Below the pieces are notes generated by a model. That model was not told the origin of the DNA, made no database searches, and worked only from the letters and a program-made list of their open reading frames with translations. A program made the translations under genes and the position numbers. From JAIPGX01 sp041650475 (GTDB lineage: Bacteria > Babelota > Babeliae > Babelales > UASB340), in NCBI GenBank assembly GCA_041650475.1, contig JBAZLD010000022.1, forward strand, positions 1 to 15,453: a stretch of DNA of 15,453 nt. Reading direction: 5' to 3'. Positions 1-6,501 of the stretch are shown here, piece by piece (the first letter of the stretch is position 1; every line of letters starts with the position of its first letter).

Positions 1-305
1 TAAATGCTCGGAATAGCCTCAGATTCTAAATCCTTGAACTTAACCCAAGCGGCCTGCGATTTTTCCAGAGCGCCTCTGTATTCTCCGGGCAAAGCATCCA
101 TCAGCAATTTGTAATATTTATCTATCTCTGCTTCCCATTGCTGATTTGCCGCTGTTAAACAAACGCTCATTCCCGAAGTCACGCATTTTGATTTATCCAT
201 ACACTCTTGAAGCGATTTCTCTATGGGATGCTTGGGCAACCCCGGGGGACAAATCGCGCACCCGCATAAGAACAAATTGATAACCACCGCGATTGGAAAT
301 TTCAT
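1..305 (-). CDS. LprI-like (DUF1311) lipoprotein, partial at window edge
   Basis: The frame opens at 305 and is still open at base 1, giving 101 residues, so the C-terminus is missing or ends just outside. The start codon overlaps the stop of the upstream gene (ATGA at 305-302), which suggests translational coupling. Residues 1-15 form a short hydrophobic signal with a lipobox-like L-C-G-C, so Cys16 would be lipidated and the protein anchored in the envelope. Residues about 46-98 resemble the DUF1311/LprI family: a Cys (C49), an amphipathic helix with a Tyr pair, then a Q-A-A-W-x-K-F-x-D stretch (Q84, W87, F90, D92) typical of that domain. Some family members inhibit lysozyme. That role is inferred from the family and is not visible here. 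Confidence 0.6.
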   Translation of the reverse strand, partial: MKFPIAVVINLFLCGCAICPPGLPKHPIEKSLQECMDKSKCVTSGMSVCLTAANQQWEAEIDKYYKLLMDALPGEYRGALEKSQAAWVKFKDLESEAIPSI

Positions 306-601
306 TTGTATTTTGGACACGGATCGCTCTTGTTGGGGGTAAGGCTTCCTTCGATTCCCTCGCGGTACAAATACAGGCTACGTTCTAGCATACGCTCAGC
401 ACAAAAGATAATCTCACAGCTCCCCTCTTTAATCAGCCTTTTGTACACAGCTTTATTAAGAGGAAATGAAAAACCCAGAGAATCGACGTTGCTTTCCTTG
501 ATCGCCCTCTCGATTTTGTATTTGCTGAGACCTTTCAGCTCTTCAACCCTCACTGTCTTAACCTTTAAATTCTGGCAATTTGGACAAAAGTATAGTCCCA
601 T
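302..601 (-). CDS. Small CxxC-containing protein of unknown function
   Basis: This 99-aa protein has a CPNC knuckle at residues 6-9 and further Cys residues in a C-x4-C and near the C-terminus, so it may bind a metal. I recognise no family. A perfect AAGGAGG lies at 613-607, five bases before the ATG at 601. An upstream GTG at 607 is part of that Shine-Dalgarno site and is not a credible start. The stop overlaps the start of the DUF1311 lipoprotein gene, so the two form an operon read from the promoter at 652-623. No signal peptide or membrane segment is visible, so it is probably cytoplasmic. Confidence 0.6.
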   Translation of the reverse strand: MGLYFCPNCQNLKVKTVRVEELKGLSKYKIERAIKESNVDSLGFSFPLNKAVYKRLIKEGSCEIIFCAERMLERSLYLYREGIEGSLTPNKSDPCPKYK

Positions 602-613
602 GTACACCTCCTT

Positions 614-926
614 GTCTATTCTATCTTAGGCCTTGAGGGCATAGGATGTCAATAGAAGTAGCTCGTCGGTATCTGAAAATCCGAAAACATTAAAACACAC
701 AGAGGTATATTTTGTCAAGTATATGGGGTAATCAGCATTTGGTTGTTAACAAGCCTCCCGAATGGCTGGCACACAATCCAGAGAGGTATTTCCCGGGCCA
801 GAGAAGGCATTTCCCTTGCACGTGCACCCGCTGAGAAATATCAAAGGCCCAATGCGCGGATTGAGACAAGAAAGGCCTTCGCAATAAAGTAGACGCAGTG
901 GTGTACGCCACCCCAAACACAATATA
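614..926. other. Gene-poor intergenic stretch
   Basis: I see no convincing gene here. The stretch has short palindromes (TTGTTAACAA at 743-752, TGCACGTGCA at 817-826). A plus-strand frame opens after a stop at 691-693 and runs to a stop at about 829. Its peptide (NKPPEWLAHNPERYFPGQ from 748) looks protein-like but has no start codon or ribosome binding site, so it may be a gene remnant. The minus-strand frame over the same bases looks like chance. Confidence 0.4.
623..652 (-). promoter_or_regulatory. Sigma70-type promoter of the left minus-strand operon
   Basis: Read on the minus strand there is a perfect TTGACA (652-647), an 18-bp spacer and TAAGAT (628-623). The predicted transcription start near 616 is a few bases before the AAGGAGG at 613-607. 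Confidence 0.55.
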
Positions 927-946
927 CACCTTACTACAGTTAGGTG
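927..946. promoter_or_regulatory. Near-palindromic operator candidate before the XRE gene
   Basis: CACCTTACTACAGTTAGGTG is an imperfect palindrome with 16 of 20 positions symmetric. It overlaps the -35 region of the promoter proposed for the XRE regulator (944-973). The ACT/AGT core with a short gap recalls the C-boxes bound by restriction-modification controller proteins. Autoregulation is an inference. Confidence 0.4.
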
Positions 947-973
947 TCAATAAACAAAAGACCGTAGCATAAT
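944..973 (+). promoter_or_regulatory. Promoter of the XRE regulator, near-leaderless
   Basis: A -35 like GTGTCA (944-949), an 18-bp spacer and -10 CATAAT (968-973) precede the ATG at 982. Only eight bases separate the -10 from the start codon, so the transcript would begin at or next to the ATG. Confidence 0.4.
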
Positions 974-981
974 AAGGTGTT

Positions 982-1197
982 ATGGAAGACAATATCAGAC
1001 TTCAAATAGGTCAAAAGATTAGGGAATTACGAACGAAATGCGGCTATACTCAAGAGAGACTTGCTGAGTTGGCTGAGATTGACTACAAATACCTGCAGAG
1101 AATTGAAGGGAAGAACCCTCCCGCTTTGAAAATAGATACGATAGGGAAGCTTGCTAAAGCCTTGAAGGTACAAGCTGCTGAAATGTTGAGGTTATAG
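982..1197 (+). CDS. XRE-family (HTH_3) small regulator, C-protein-like
   Basis: This 71-aa protein is almost entirely one lambda-repressor-like helix-turn-helix domain. Helices 2 and 3 fall at about residues 22-45 (YTQERLAELAEIDYKYLQRIE), followed by the usual L-x-x-I-x-x-L-A-x-x-L scaffold. Size and architecture match controller (C) proteins of restriction-modification systems, but also many phage or toxin-antitoxin repressors. The only ribosome-site candidate, AAGGTG at 974-979, is just two bases from the ATG. Together with the close -10 this suggests a leaderless message, as reported for several C genes. The gene converges on the HEPN-like gene and their ends overlap by six bases. It lies 3.2 kb from the restriction cassette, so a direct controller role is uncertain. 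Confidence 0.8.
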   Translation: MEDNIRLQIGQKIRELRTKCGYTQERLAELAEIDYKYLQRIEGKNPPALKIDTIGKLAKALKVQAAEMLRL

Positions 1198-1740
1198 ATA
1201 GTCCTGAACCTTTCGTAAAACTCCACCCACTTCCTTTCTATATTTATTCAACAGGCTTTTAATATCTATTTTTACAAAGTCATCCTTTCTTTTCTTTTTA
1301 TCCCACATGATACATTCAAAACCGTGTTTAGCAATACTGACTCTTATGATATAACACCTTTTTTCCCCAAAATTATCTACTGGGTGACCGACTGTCAAAT
1401 TCCTCAAATTTCTCAATTCATGCCACGCTATTAAACGCTTCTTCTCCTTTTCAAAATTGCCACCTAATACGTTAAGAAAACATTGAATTGCATCCTGTTG
1501 AAGAAAAACAGCCTGTAGCAAACCATACAATTTAAGATATCTTAATCCAACGGAGCGGCTTTCCTTTGCAGTCCCATAGGCTAGTATTGCCATCAAGGCA
1601 TCTTCCATAGTATCCAATGCTACACAAGCCGCATTCCATTTGTCTAAATCCTGACTAAAAGGCTTGCAAGATAACTTTTTCTTTTGGAAAGCAATGCGTA
1701 TCTTCTCTATATTTATTTGATCTAACAATTTTCTATTCAT
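1192..1740 (-). CDS. HEPN-like helical protein, last gene of the OLD operon
   Basis: This 182-aa mostly helical, Lys-rich protein has a W-H-E-L-R-N-L-R-N-L-T-V-G-H-P segment at residues 106-120. R113 to H119 fits the R-x4-6-H signature of HEPN domains, which are often ribonucleases of toxin or anti-phage systems, and the R-N...G-H-P form is frequent in uncharacterised HEPN-like proteins. The assignment rests on this motif and the predicted helices only. The chosen ATG overlaps the upstream stop (ATGA at 1740-1737). An ATG at 1752 would add four residues, and neither start has a good ribosome binding site. Coupling to the 95-aa gene suggests that the two products act together, for example as an effector and a small partner. 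Confidence 0.6.
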   Translation of the reverse strand: MNRKLLDQINIEKIRIAFQKKKLSCKPFSQDLDKWNAACVALDTMEDALMAILAYGTAKESRSVGLRYLKLYGLLQAVFLQQDAIQCFLNVLGGNFEKEKKRLIAWHELRNLRNLTVGHPVDNFGEKRCYIIRVSIAKHGFECIMWDKKKRKDDFVKIDIKSLLNKYRKEVGGVLRKVQDYL

Positions 1741-2024
1741 GATATTAACCATGTGTCATTAAATCTATCCCTGAATTCATCAATAACTTCTTCGAATCGC
1801 GTAAAGCCTTCCGATCGCATTTGTCTCGCAAATTCTGTGCTCCTATCTGTCCCCACAATAGCTGACCAATAATAACTAACCATCCCTTTAGCATCAAGAT
1901 TATTAAGACGCATAATTGTGTATCTCACGCCCTTTTTAAGTGAGTCAGAGGCATCGGGAGAATTTAATATTGGGTCAAAAACATTTCGTGATAGAAAATC
2001 TATTATTTCGCCTTCCTTTTTCAT
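1737..2024 (-). CDS. 95-aa acidic protein of unknown function, coupled to the HEPN-like gene
   Basis: I recognise no family. The product is short, helical and acidic near its C-terminus (F-E-E-V-I-D-E-F-R-D-R-F), with no signal peptide. AAAGGAGG lies nine bases before the ATG at 2024, so translation should be efficient. Its stop overlaps the next gene's start. A strong ribosome binding site ahead of a small acidic protein that is coupled to a basic HEPN-like protein would fit an antitoxin or co-factor, but this is inference. It sits 67 bases after the OLD gene with no terminator visible between them. Confidence 0.6.
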   Translation of the reverse strand: MKKEGEIIDFLSRNVFDPILNSPDASDSLKKGVRYTIMRLNNLDAKGMVSYYWSAIVGTDRSTEFARQMRSEGFTRFEEVIDEFRDRFNDTWLIS

Positions 2025-2091
2025 ATTTAAAATCCTCCTTTTTTTCTAGATAACTCTGGTCGAAAAGCGTGTCGGTATTTTCCAATCCAAA

Positions 2092-3771
2092 CTAAACGTT
2101 AAATTTTTTGTTGATTATTCCAACGATGTCAGAAAATCCCTGTAATTCTTGCTGGGAATAATCCGAGTGTTTCTTAAATTCATCTAAAAGTTTTTTCTTA
2201 AGCTCTTCCCTTGCTTCCCTAGACTCTTGCGTACTAGAACTTAATTTATGTACCAAATCTATCTCTCGACTAAATACAGCGCTAGAAATTCTTGGTGGCA
2301 GCAATCCTTCTATTCGATTCTTCCCGGTCTGATTTAATCCTACGGGGAGGTAATCAATTCTCAACTTAAGACCAATGCCCTTAAGAGATGGCTCCACATC
2401 CCTCTGACAATCTGCATCAAAAGTTATAAAAAACTTGTCAAAATTACTCAGGACAAATTTTAAAAGCGCAGTATTTTTCAGAACCGAAAATCCGCCATAT
2501 GATATTATTTCTATAGAATTATTTATCTTCGCGCTTCCCAAAGGCAATGATCGTAAATGCTCAAAATATGCTTTATCGATTTCGCCTTCCACTAATAAAA
2601 TTGTTCTATTAGTCGAAAACAAAGGCTTTAATTCATCCAATTCTTGAGGGGGGATACCAAGATGATCAGCAAATGGCGTCATCCAATTCGCGCCGGAAGT
2701 ATTTATAACTATTGTTTCTGGGTTTGCGCGTTTTTTGACTTTCCGACTTAACAAAATATTCGAACTGGCATGTTCCCTGTTAAGCATATACGGGCTATGT
2801 GTAGTAACTATGATTTGAATCCCCAATTCAGTCGAAAGATCACGCAAAACTTTACCAAACTCTGACTGTGCCGACGGATGCAAAAAACATTCAGGCTCTT
2901 CTATAACGACAACTGGAGTACTCTTATCTTGACTGGAAGGATTGTCTTTGTTTCGCTTTGCTTGTAAGATCGATATAAGGATATGTGTTCTATTTTGAGT
3001 ACCGCTACCCCAATCGTTTAAAGAAACTCCCACTTTCTTATCATTCAATTTAATACCAAAGAAATGACGTTTGGATGCAAAACGTTGAGAAATAGTGAAT
3101 TCGACATCATATTTTTCTCTCAATCGTCCAAGTAAGTTATTTAATCGCTCCCTATGATCGCGCGCCAATTTTTTAATTTTAGTTTCGACAGTCCTAGCAG
3201 CCTGACTGAGATGTTTTAATTCCGCGTCTGACAACAAAGCCTCATAATATGACCTTCTTCTACTCCTACTTAAAATTTTATTTTGTTGATCAGTAGAATT
3301 ATGATGAAACATCAAATCAGAACTCTTAAGCCTGCGTAAAATTTCTGAGGCCGCATCTTCCGTAACTGACTTATTATCAATTTTAATCGTATAAGTGATT
3401 TTATCCGAGTGCTGGACTTCTGTCTTTATCACAACATCTACTATTTGAGAGTCAATAGTTGTGCTCGATTGCTTCTCCAAAAATGCAATGAAAGAAGGGT
3501 CATCTTTTTTACTGAACTCAATTTCATACTGAACACTAATCGGGTCTAGGTTCTTTACCCATTTGGTTTTGTCCTCTTTATAGTCGAAGCCGTAATCATT
3601 CTCACCCCACGGATCCGGTTCTCCGCTTTCAAAAAGATTAAGCAATAATTTGATAACGCAGGATTTACCGGCATTATTTTTGCCTGATATCGTACAGTAA
3701 TTAGACGCAAAATTTAGCGTTGTATTCTGCAAGGTTCGAAAATCTTTGGTCTCAATTTTTAATAATCGCAT
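2092..3771 (-). CDS. OLD-family ATP-dependent endonuclease (AAA ATPase plus TOPRIM)
   Basis: This 559-aa protein has the two-part OLD architecture. The ABC/SMC-type ATPase shows Walker A G-K-N-N-A-G-K-S (residues 30-37), an ABC signature near N-D-W-G-S-G-T (252-258), Walker B V-V-V-I-E-E-P-E (287-294) and the H-loop T-T-H-S-P (323-327). The TOPRIM nuclease domain shows L-V-E-G-E (393-397, E395 metal ligand), F-D-A-D (451-454) and a downstream R-I-E-G-L-L-P (486-492). OLD proteins cut DNA, and family members include the phage P2 Old exclusion nuclease and Gabija GajA. No GajB-type UvrD helicase is in this window, so it is not a standard Gabija locus. It follows the MazG-like gene by 13 bases with an AGGGGGC ribosome binding site. 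Confidence 0.88.
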   Translation of the reverse strand: MRLLKIETKDFRTLQNTTLNFASNYCTISGKNNAGKSCVIKLLLNLFESGEPDPWGENDYGFDYKEDKTKWVKNLDPISVQYEIEFSKKDDPSFIAFLEKQSSTTIDSQIVDVVIKTEVQHSDKITYTIKIDNKSVTEDAASEILRRLKSSDLMFHHNSTDQQNKILSRSRRRSYYEALLSDAELKHLSQAARTVETKIKKLARDHRERLNNLLGRLREKYDVEFTISQRFASKRHFFGIKLNDKKVGVSLNDWGSGTQNRTHILISILQAKRNKDNPSSQDKSTPVVVIEEPECFLHPSAQSEFGKVLRDLSTELGIQIIVTTHSPYMLNREHASSNILLSRKVKKRANPETIVINTSGANWMTPFADHLGIPPQELDELKPLFSTNRTILLVEGEIDKAYFEHLRSLPLGSAKINNSIEIISYGGFSVLKNTALLKFVLSNFDKFFITFDADCQRDVEPSLKGIGLKLRIDYLPVGLNQTGKNRIEGLLPPRISSAVFSREIDLVHKLSSSTQESREAREELKKKLLDEFKKHSDYSQQELQGFSDIVGIINKKFNV

Positions 3772-3784
3772 AGGCGCCCCCTAA

Positions 3785-4165
3785 TTATTTCTTATTTTTT
3801 TCGTAATAAGTATATTTATGCATCTTGCCTTTAACGATGCGAGCCGGATATTTCTTTGCCGTCTTGTCTAATTTTCTACCAATTATTTGTTCAATATTTA
3901 TTTTATATAAATTGCAGAAATCAAAGATGTATATAGCTATATCCGCTAGTTCATCCTCAATTTCTTCTCGCTTCTTCTTATTTTTAAGAATTGTTTTTGA
4001 TTGTTCTATAGTCAGCCACTGAAAATGCTCCATAAGCTCAGCGGCTTCAATAGCGATTGACATACTCAGATTTTTGGGAGAATGAAACTGTTCCCAGTCT
4101 CTTTCTTTGATGAATTGCTTGATGCGGGCCTTAATATCCTGGAAGGTTACATTGGAGTCCTTCAT
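3785..4165 (-). CDS. MazG/dCTPase-like nucleotide pyrophosphohydrolase
   Basis: This 126-aa all-alpha protein has the two metal-binding motifs of the MazG/RS21-C6 superfamily: E-A-A-E at 40-43 with H-F-Q-W after it, and E-L-A-D at 72-75. Length and motif spacing match single-domain dCTP/house-cleaning pyrophosphatases that hydrolyse (d)NTPs to (d)NMP and pyrophosphate. The basic C-terminal tail is a local feature. The gene begins seven bases after the stop of the 58-aa gene. An extended -10 (TGATATAAT) ends six bases before the ATG and there is no good ribosome binding site, so an internal leaderless promoter is possible. In front of an OLD nuclease it could remove nucleotides or a nucleotide signal, but that role is inferred. 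Confidence 0.85.
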   Translation of the reverse strand: MKDSNVTFQDIKARIKQFIKERDWEQFHSPKNLSMSIAIEAAELMEHFQWLTIEQSKTILKNKKKREEIEDELADIAIYIFDFCNLYKINIEQIIGRKLDKTAKKYPARIVKGKMHKYTYYEKNKK

Positions 4166-4171
4166 AAATGT

Positions 4172-4180
4172 ATTATATCA
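4172..4180 (-). promoter_or_regulatory. Extended -10 before the MazG-like gene
   Basis: On the minus strand TG-A-TATAAT occupies 4180-4172, six bases before the ATG at 4165. No good -35 is seen, and the element overlaps the last codons of the 58-aa gene. Its activity is uncertain. Confidence 0.3.
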
Positions 4181-4349
4181 CTTTTGAAGCACGACTTAAG
4201 ACTTTTTCATTGACCTTTAAGGCATCGAGCAACTGCTTTAACTCGCCGACAGACAAACGCTTTCTAAGTCCCACTTCCTTCCTTAAAAACAGATACAACC
4301 TAACCATGGCTTTTGACTCCTCCAGCAATACCTTGGGCATCTTAACCAT
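4173..4349 (-). CDS. Small basic protein (58 aa), first gene of the MazG-OLD operon
   Basis: AGGAGGTGA (4363-4355) lies five bases before the ATG at 4349, which is good evidence that this short frame is translated. A GTG at 4358 falls inside the ribosome binding site and is rejected as the start. The product is Lys/Arg/Leu-rich, predicted to be helical, with no Cys, signal peptide or family that I recognise. Its stop is seven bases before the MazG-like start, so it heads the operon. It is divergent from the restriction endonuclease gene (96 bp between starts), so a regulatory or nucleic-acid-binding role is plausible but unproven. Confidence 0.55.
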   Translation of the reverse strand: MVKMPKVLLEESKAMVRLYLFLRKEVGLRKRLSVGELKQLLDALKVNEKVLSRASKVI

Positions 4350-4399
4350 TTTAATCACCTCCTGCTATAATAGACGCAAAAAGTGGTAAAATCTCACAG

Positions 4400-4412
4400 G
4401 CATTTTTAATGC
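4400..4412. promoter_or_regulatory. Inverted repeat in the divergent promoter region
   Basis: GCATT-TTT-AATGC is a perfect 5-bp inverted repeat between the 58-aa gene and the endonuclease gene, just upstream of the expected -35 region of the endonuclease. It could be an operator half-site pair. It is short enough to be chance. Confidence 0.25.
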
Positions 4413-4437
4413 AAAGGGGTCATTATCGTGCTATAAT
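4412..4437 (+). promoter_or_regulatory. Leaderless promoter of the endonuclease gene
   Basis: TG-C-TATAAT gives an extended -10 with a perfect hexamer at 4432-4437, seven bases before the ATG at 4445. The -35 is poor. The transcript should start at or within two bases of the start codon. Confidence 0.5.
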
Positions 4438-4444
4438 TTGAAGC

Positions 4445-5383
4445 ATGGACACAAATACAATCAGCAGCTTAATAACTAATCCCAACATTAAGATAATTAG
4501 GCTCCGCGAGCACACCAAAGCGAGCGAGAAGTATGTTGATGTATCTTTCAGATATGCTAATGGCGCTAATTTCAACACTTCAATCCCCTACCATTACCGT
4601 CGATGCGGACTTTTTTTAGAAACCCCGTCCGAAATAGCAGATTTAGTAAATAAAATCTACCCGTCATGCGAAGAATCAAAAAGAAATGCATGGATTCAAA
4701 AAGAAGAGCTGCTATGGACCAAAACTTATACATCAAAAGAGGTAACTAAGCCCTTTTTCTTAAAACTCCTTAATCTGAAATGGAACTGCGTAGAAAGTGA
4801 TTTGCCCAAGAATCCAAACTGGGCAAGAAGAATTCAAGATATCAAAGAACTAGGATATTTGCTGGCGACTGAGACCAGTCAGTTCTGCACGAAATGCAAC
4901 AAGAATGCAACCCATATACTATTAGTTCCATTCGACACAACAACACCAACTGGTTATGAGAGCTTCTCTGCGGCCTTAAAAAAGCGCATTATAAATACAT
5001 TAAATAGCGTGAATGCATATGAAGGAAAGAGAGCTCCGTCAGCCAATACGCTTATCCCCGATCATAAATTCCCAGAAATTAGGTGGGACGCGGAAACCAA
5101 AGGTCAGAATTTGGATACTATGTCCACAGACGAAATAAAAAAGAAGTTTCAATTGCTGGATAACCAAAGAAATCTGCACAAGCGAGAAGTCTGTAGAAAC
5201 TGTTTCCAAACCAACAAACGAGGAAGTATTTTTGGAATCAAGTATTACTACGCAGGAAATGAAGACTGGGATCAAACCGTCCCCAAAACTGGTAAAACAG
5301 CTGAAAAAGGTTGCGTAGGATGTCCCTGGTATGATGTGGAAAAATGGCGAGAGCATTTGAACAAGATACTCTCAACTTCCTAA
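4445..5383 (+). CDS. Putative HNH-type type II restriction endonuclease
   Basis: This 312-aa protein shows an HNH/beta-beta-alpha-Me pattern: D206-H207 (I-P-D-H-K-F-P-E), then L-D-N-Q-R-N (238-243) and K246. Paired cysteines C148/C151 and C250/C253 probably bind one structural zinc, and a third CxxC (C290/C293) sits near the C-terminus. The N-terminal 140 residues have no motif I know and may read the DNA target. The assignment comes from these motifs and from the adjacent cytosine methyltransferase with Vsr, a standard type II cassette. The stop codon overlaps the methyltransferase stop by four bases (5380-5383). The start lies right behind an extended -10, with no ribosome binding site, so initiation is probably leaderless. 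The recognition sequence cannot be read from the protein. Confidence 0.72.
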   Translation: MDTNTISSLITNPNIKIIRLREHTKASEKYVDVSFRYANGANFNTSIPYHYRRCGLFLETPSEIADLVNKIYPSCEESKRNAWIQKEELLWTKTYTSKEVTKPFFLKLLNLKWNCVESDLPKNPNWARRIQDIKELGYLLATETSQFCTKCNKNATHILLVPFDTTTPTGYESFSAALKKRIINTLNSVNAYEGKRAPSANTLIPDHKFPEIRWDAETKGQNLDTMSTDEIKKKFQLLDNQRNLHKREVCRNCFQTNKRGSIFGIKYYYAGNEDWDQTVPKTGKTAEKGCVGCPWYDVEKWREHLNKILSTS

Positions 5384-6501
5384 CCCTTTGATAGTATTTT
5401 CTCGGCCTCTCTTAATCCATCCCTCAGCGCCAAAGCCAAATGTTTTGCAAATAGAACAGGAACAGCATTACCAACTTGCCACATTACCCTCTTCATCCTT
5501 CCTTCAAAAATAAAATTATCCGGAAAAGTTTGTAACCTTGCCATTTCTCTTGCAGAAATCACTCTATTCAGCACAGGATGGATATGTGTTCCACCATGGT
5601 TCTCTTTAATGGTCATTGCGGGAACGCCAAGATATTGTCGCTTAAATGCATCTCTAAAAGTTTCATAAAGTGATCCCCCAGGGGGAACTTTTGCTATTCT
5701 TTCCTCATATTCTTTAGAATGTTCTGTCCACTCATGGTTAATTTTCGGATCACGCGGATGATCCTTTAAGTCCAAAATTACAGATTCAATTGCTTTATAC
5801 TGCTCTTTTGCATAAATTTCCTTTGGATATGGATTAACGAGGTTAAACCGATTCGCAATAAAAATCGCTCTCGTTCTCAACTGAGGCACGCCATAAGTAG
5901 CTGCTTCTAATATCCTAACGGACATTCCTCGGTATCCTATTTGATCAAACTCAGCGATAATCGCATTCTTTACAGCCCCACCTGACATAGTTAAAATCCC
6001 AGGAACATTTTCTAAAAGAACAAACCACGGCTTAACCAAAGATACCACTCGCACGAACTCTTTAAACATTACGTTCCTAGGGTCTTTGGGATTGCGTAAG
6101 CCAGCTACAGAAAACCCCTGGCAGGGCGGACCACCACAAACAACGTGTACAGTTTTATTGCCCACTGCATCTAAAATCTGGCGATCAGAGACCTTTTCAA
6201 TCGGCCCCGTGAAATGAATCGCCTTTGGAAAATTGCGTTCATTGGTTGCTGCTGCATCCGGATCAATCTCGCTACTTAAAAGTTTCTCATAATTTGCCTG
6301 AGAAAATCCCAAAGACAGCCCGCCCGCACCAGAAAACAAATCAATAAAGTTGTATTTCTTGTTTATACCCAAAGGGCCCTCAGTATTTACAAGACGCCAT
6401 TGGCTATTAAACAAATCAGAGTCTAATTCTTCTTTAAGCTTGCTATATCTACTTGCAGCGTCTTTGGTTCCGTTAGTCCTTTTCACACTATTCTTCTTCA
6501 T
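5380..6501 (-). CDS. C5-cytosine DNA methyltransferase (type II modification)
   Basis: This 373-aa protein has the ordered C5-methyltransferase motifs: I (D-L-F-S-G-A-G-G, 54-61), IV (G-G-P-P-C-Q-G-F-S, catalytic C127), VI (E-N-V, 164-166), VIII (Q-L-R-T-R, 207-211), IX (R-E-M-A-R-L-Q-T-F-P, 318-327) and X (Q-V-G-N-A-V-P, 342-348). The target-recognition region is about 225-305. It transfers methyl groups from S-adenosylmethionine to cytosine and protects host DNA from the facing endonuclease. The chosen ATG at 6501 overlaps the vsr stop (ATGA), with AAAGGAG 13 bases upstream. An in-frame ATG at 6537 would add 12 residues but has only a weak ribosome binding site. All key motifs are intact. 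It converges on the endonuclease gene. Confidence 0.93.
   Translation of the reverse strand: MKKNSVKRTNGTKDAASRYSKLKEELDSDLFNSQWRLVNTEGPLGINKKYNFIDLFSGAGGLSLGFSQANYEKLLSSEIDPDAAATNERNFPKAIHFTGPIEKVSDRQILDAVGNKTVHVVCGGPPCQGFSVAGLRNPKDPRNVMFKEFVRVVSLVKPWFVLLENVPGILTMSGGAVKNAIIAEFDQIGYRGMSVRILEAATYGVPQLRTRAIFIANRFNLVNPYPKEIYAKEQYKAIESVILDLKDHPRDPKINHEWTEHSKEYEERIAKVPPGGSLYETFRDAFKRQYLGVPAMTIKENHGGTHIHPVLNRVISAREMARLQTFPDNFIFEGRMKRVMWQVGNAVPVLFAKHLALALRDGLREAEKILSKG

Noticed and set aside
732..992. 86-aa minus-strand frame
   Set aside because: It has no ribosome binding site and covers the XRE promoter and operator. Its composition is unlike a real protein.
660..2100. Similar 35-base stretches at 660-693 and 2064-2100 (shared GTCGGTAT and AATCC)
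   Set aside because: An 8-base match plus a spaced 5-base match is expected by chance in a window of this size.
2092..3771. Gabija system
   Set aside because: The OLD protein resembles GajA, but no UvrD-like GajB is adjacent on either side.
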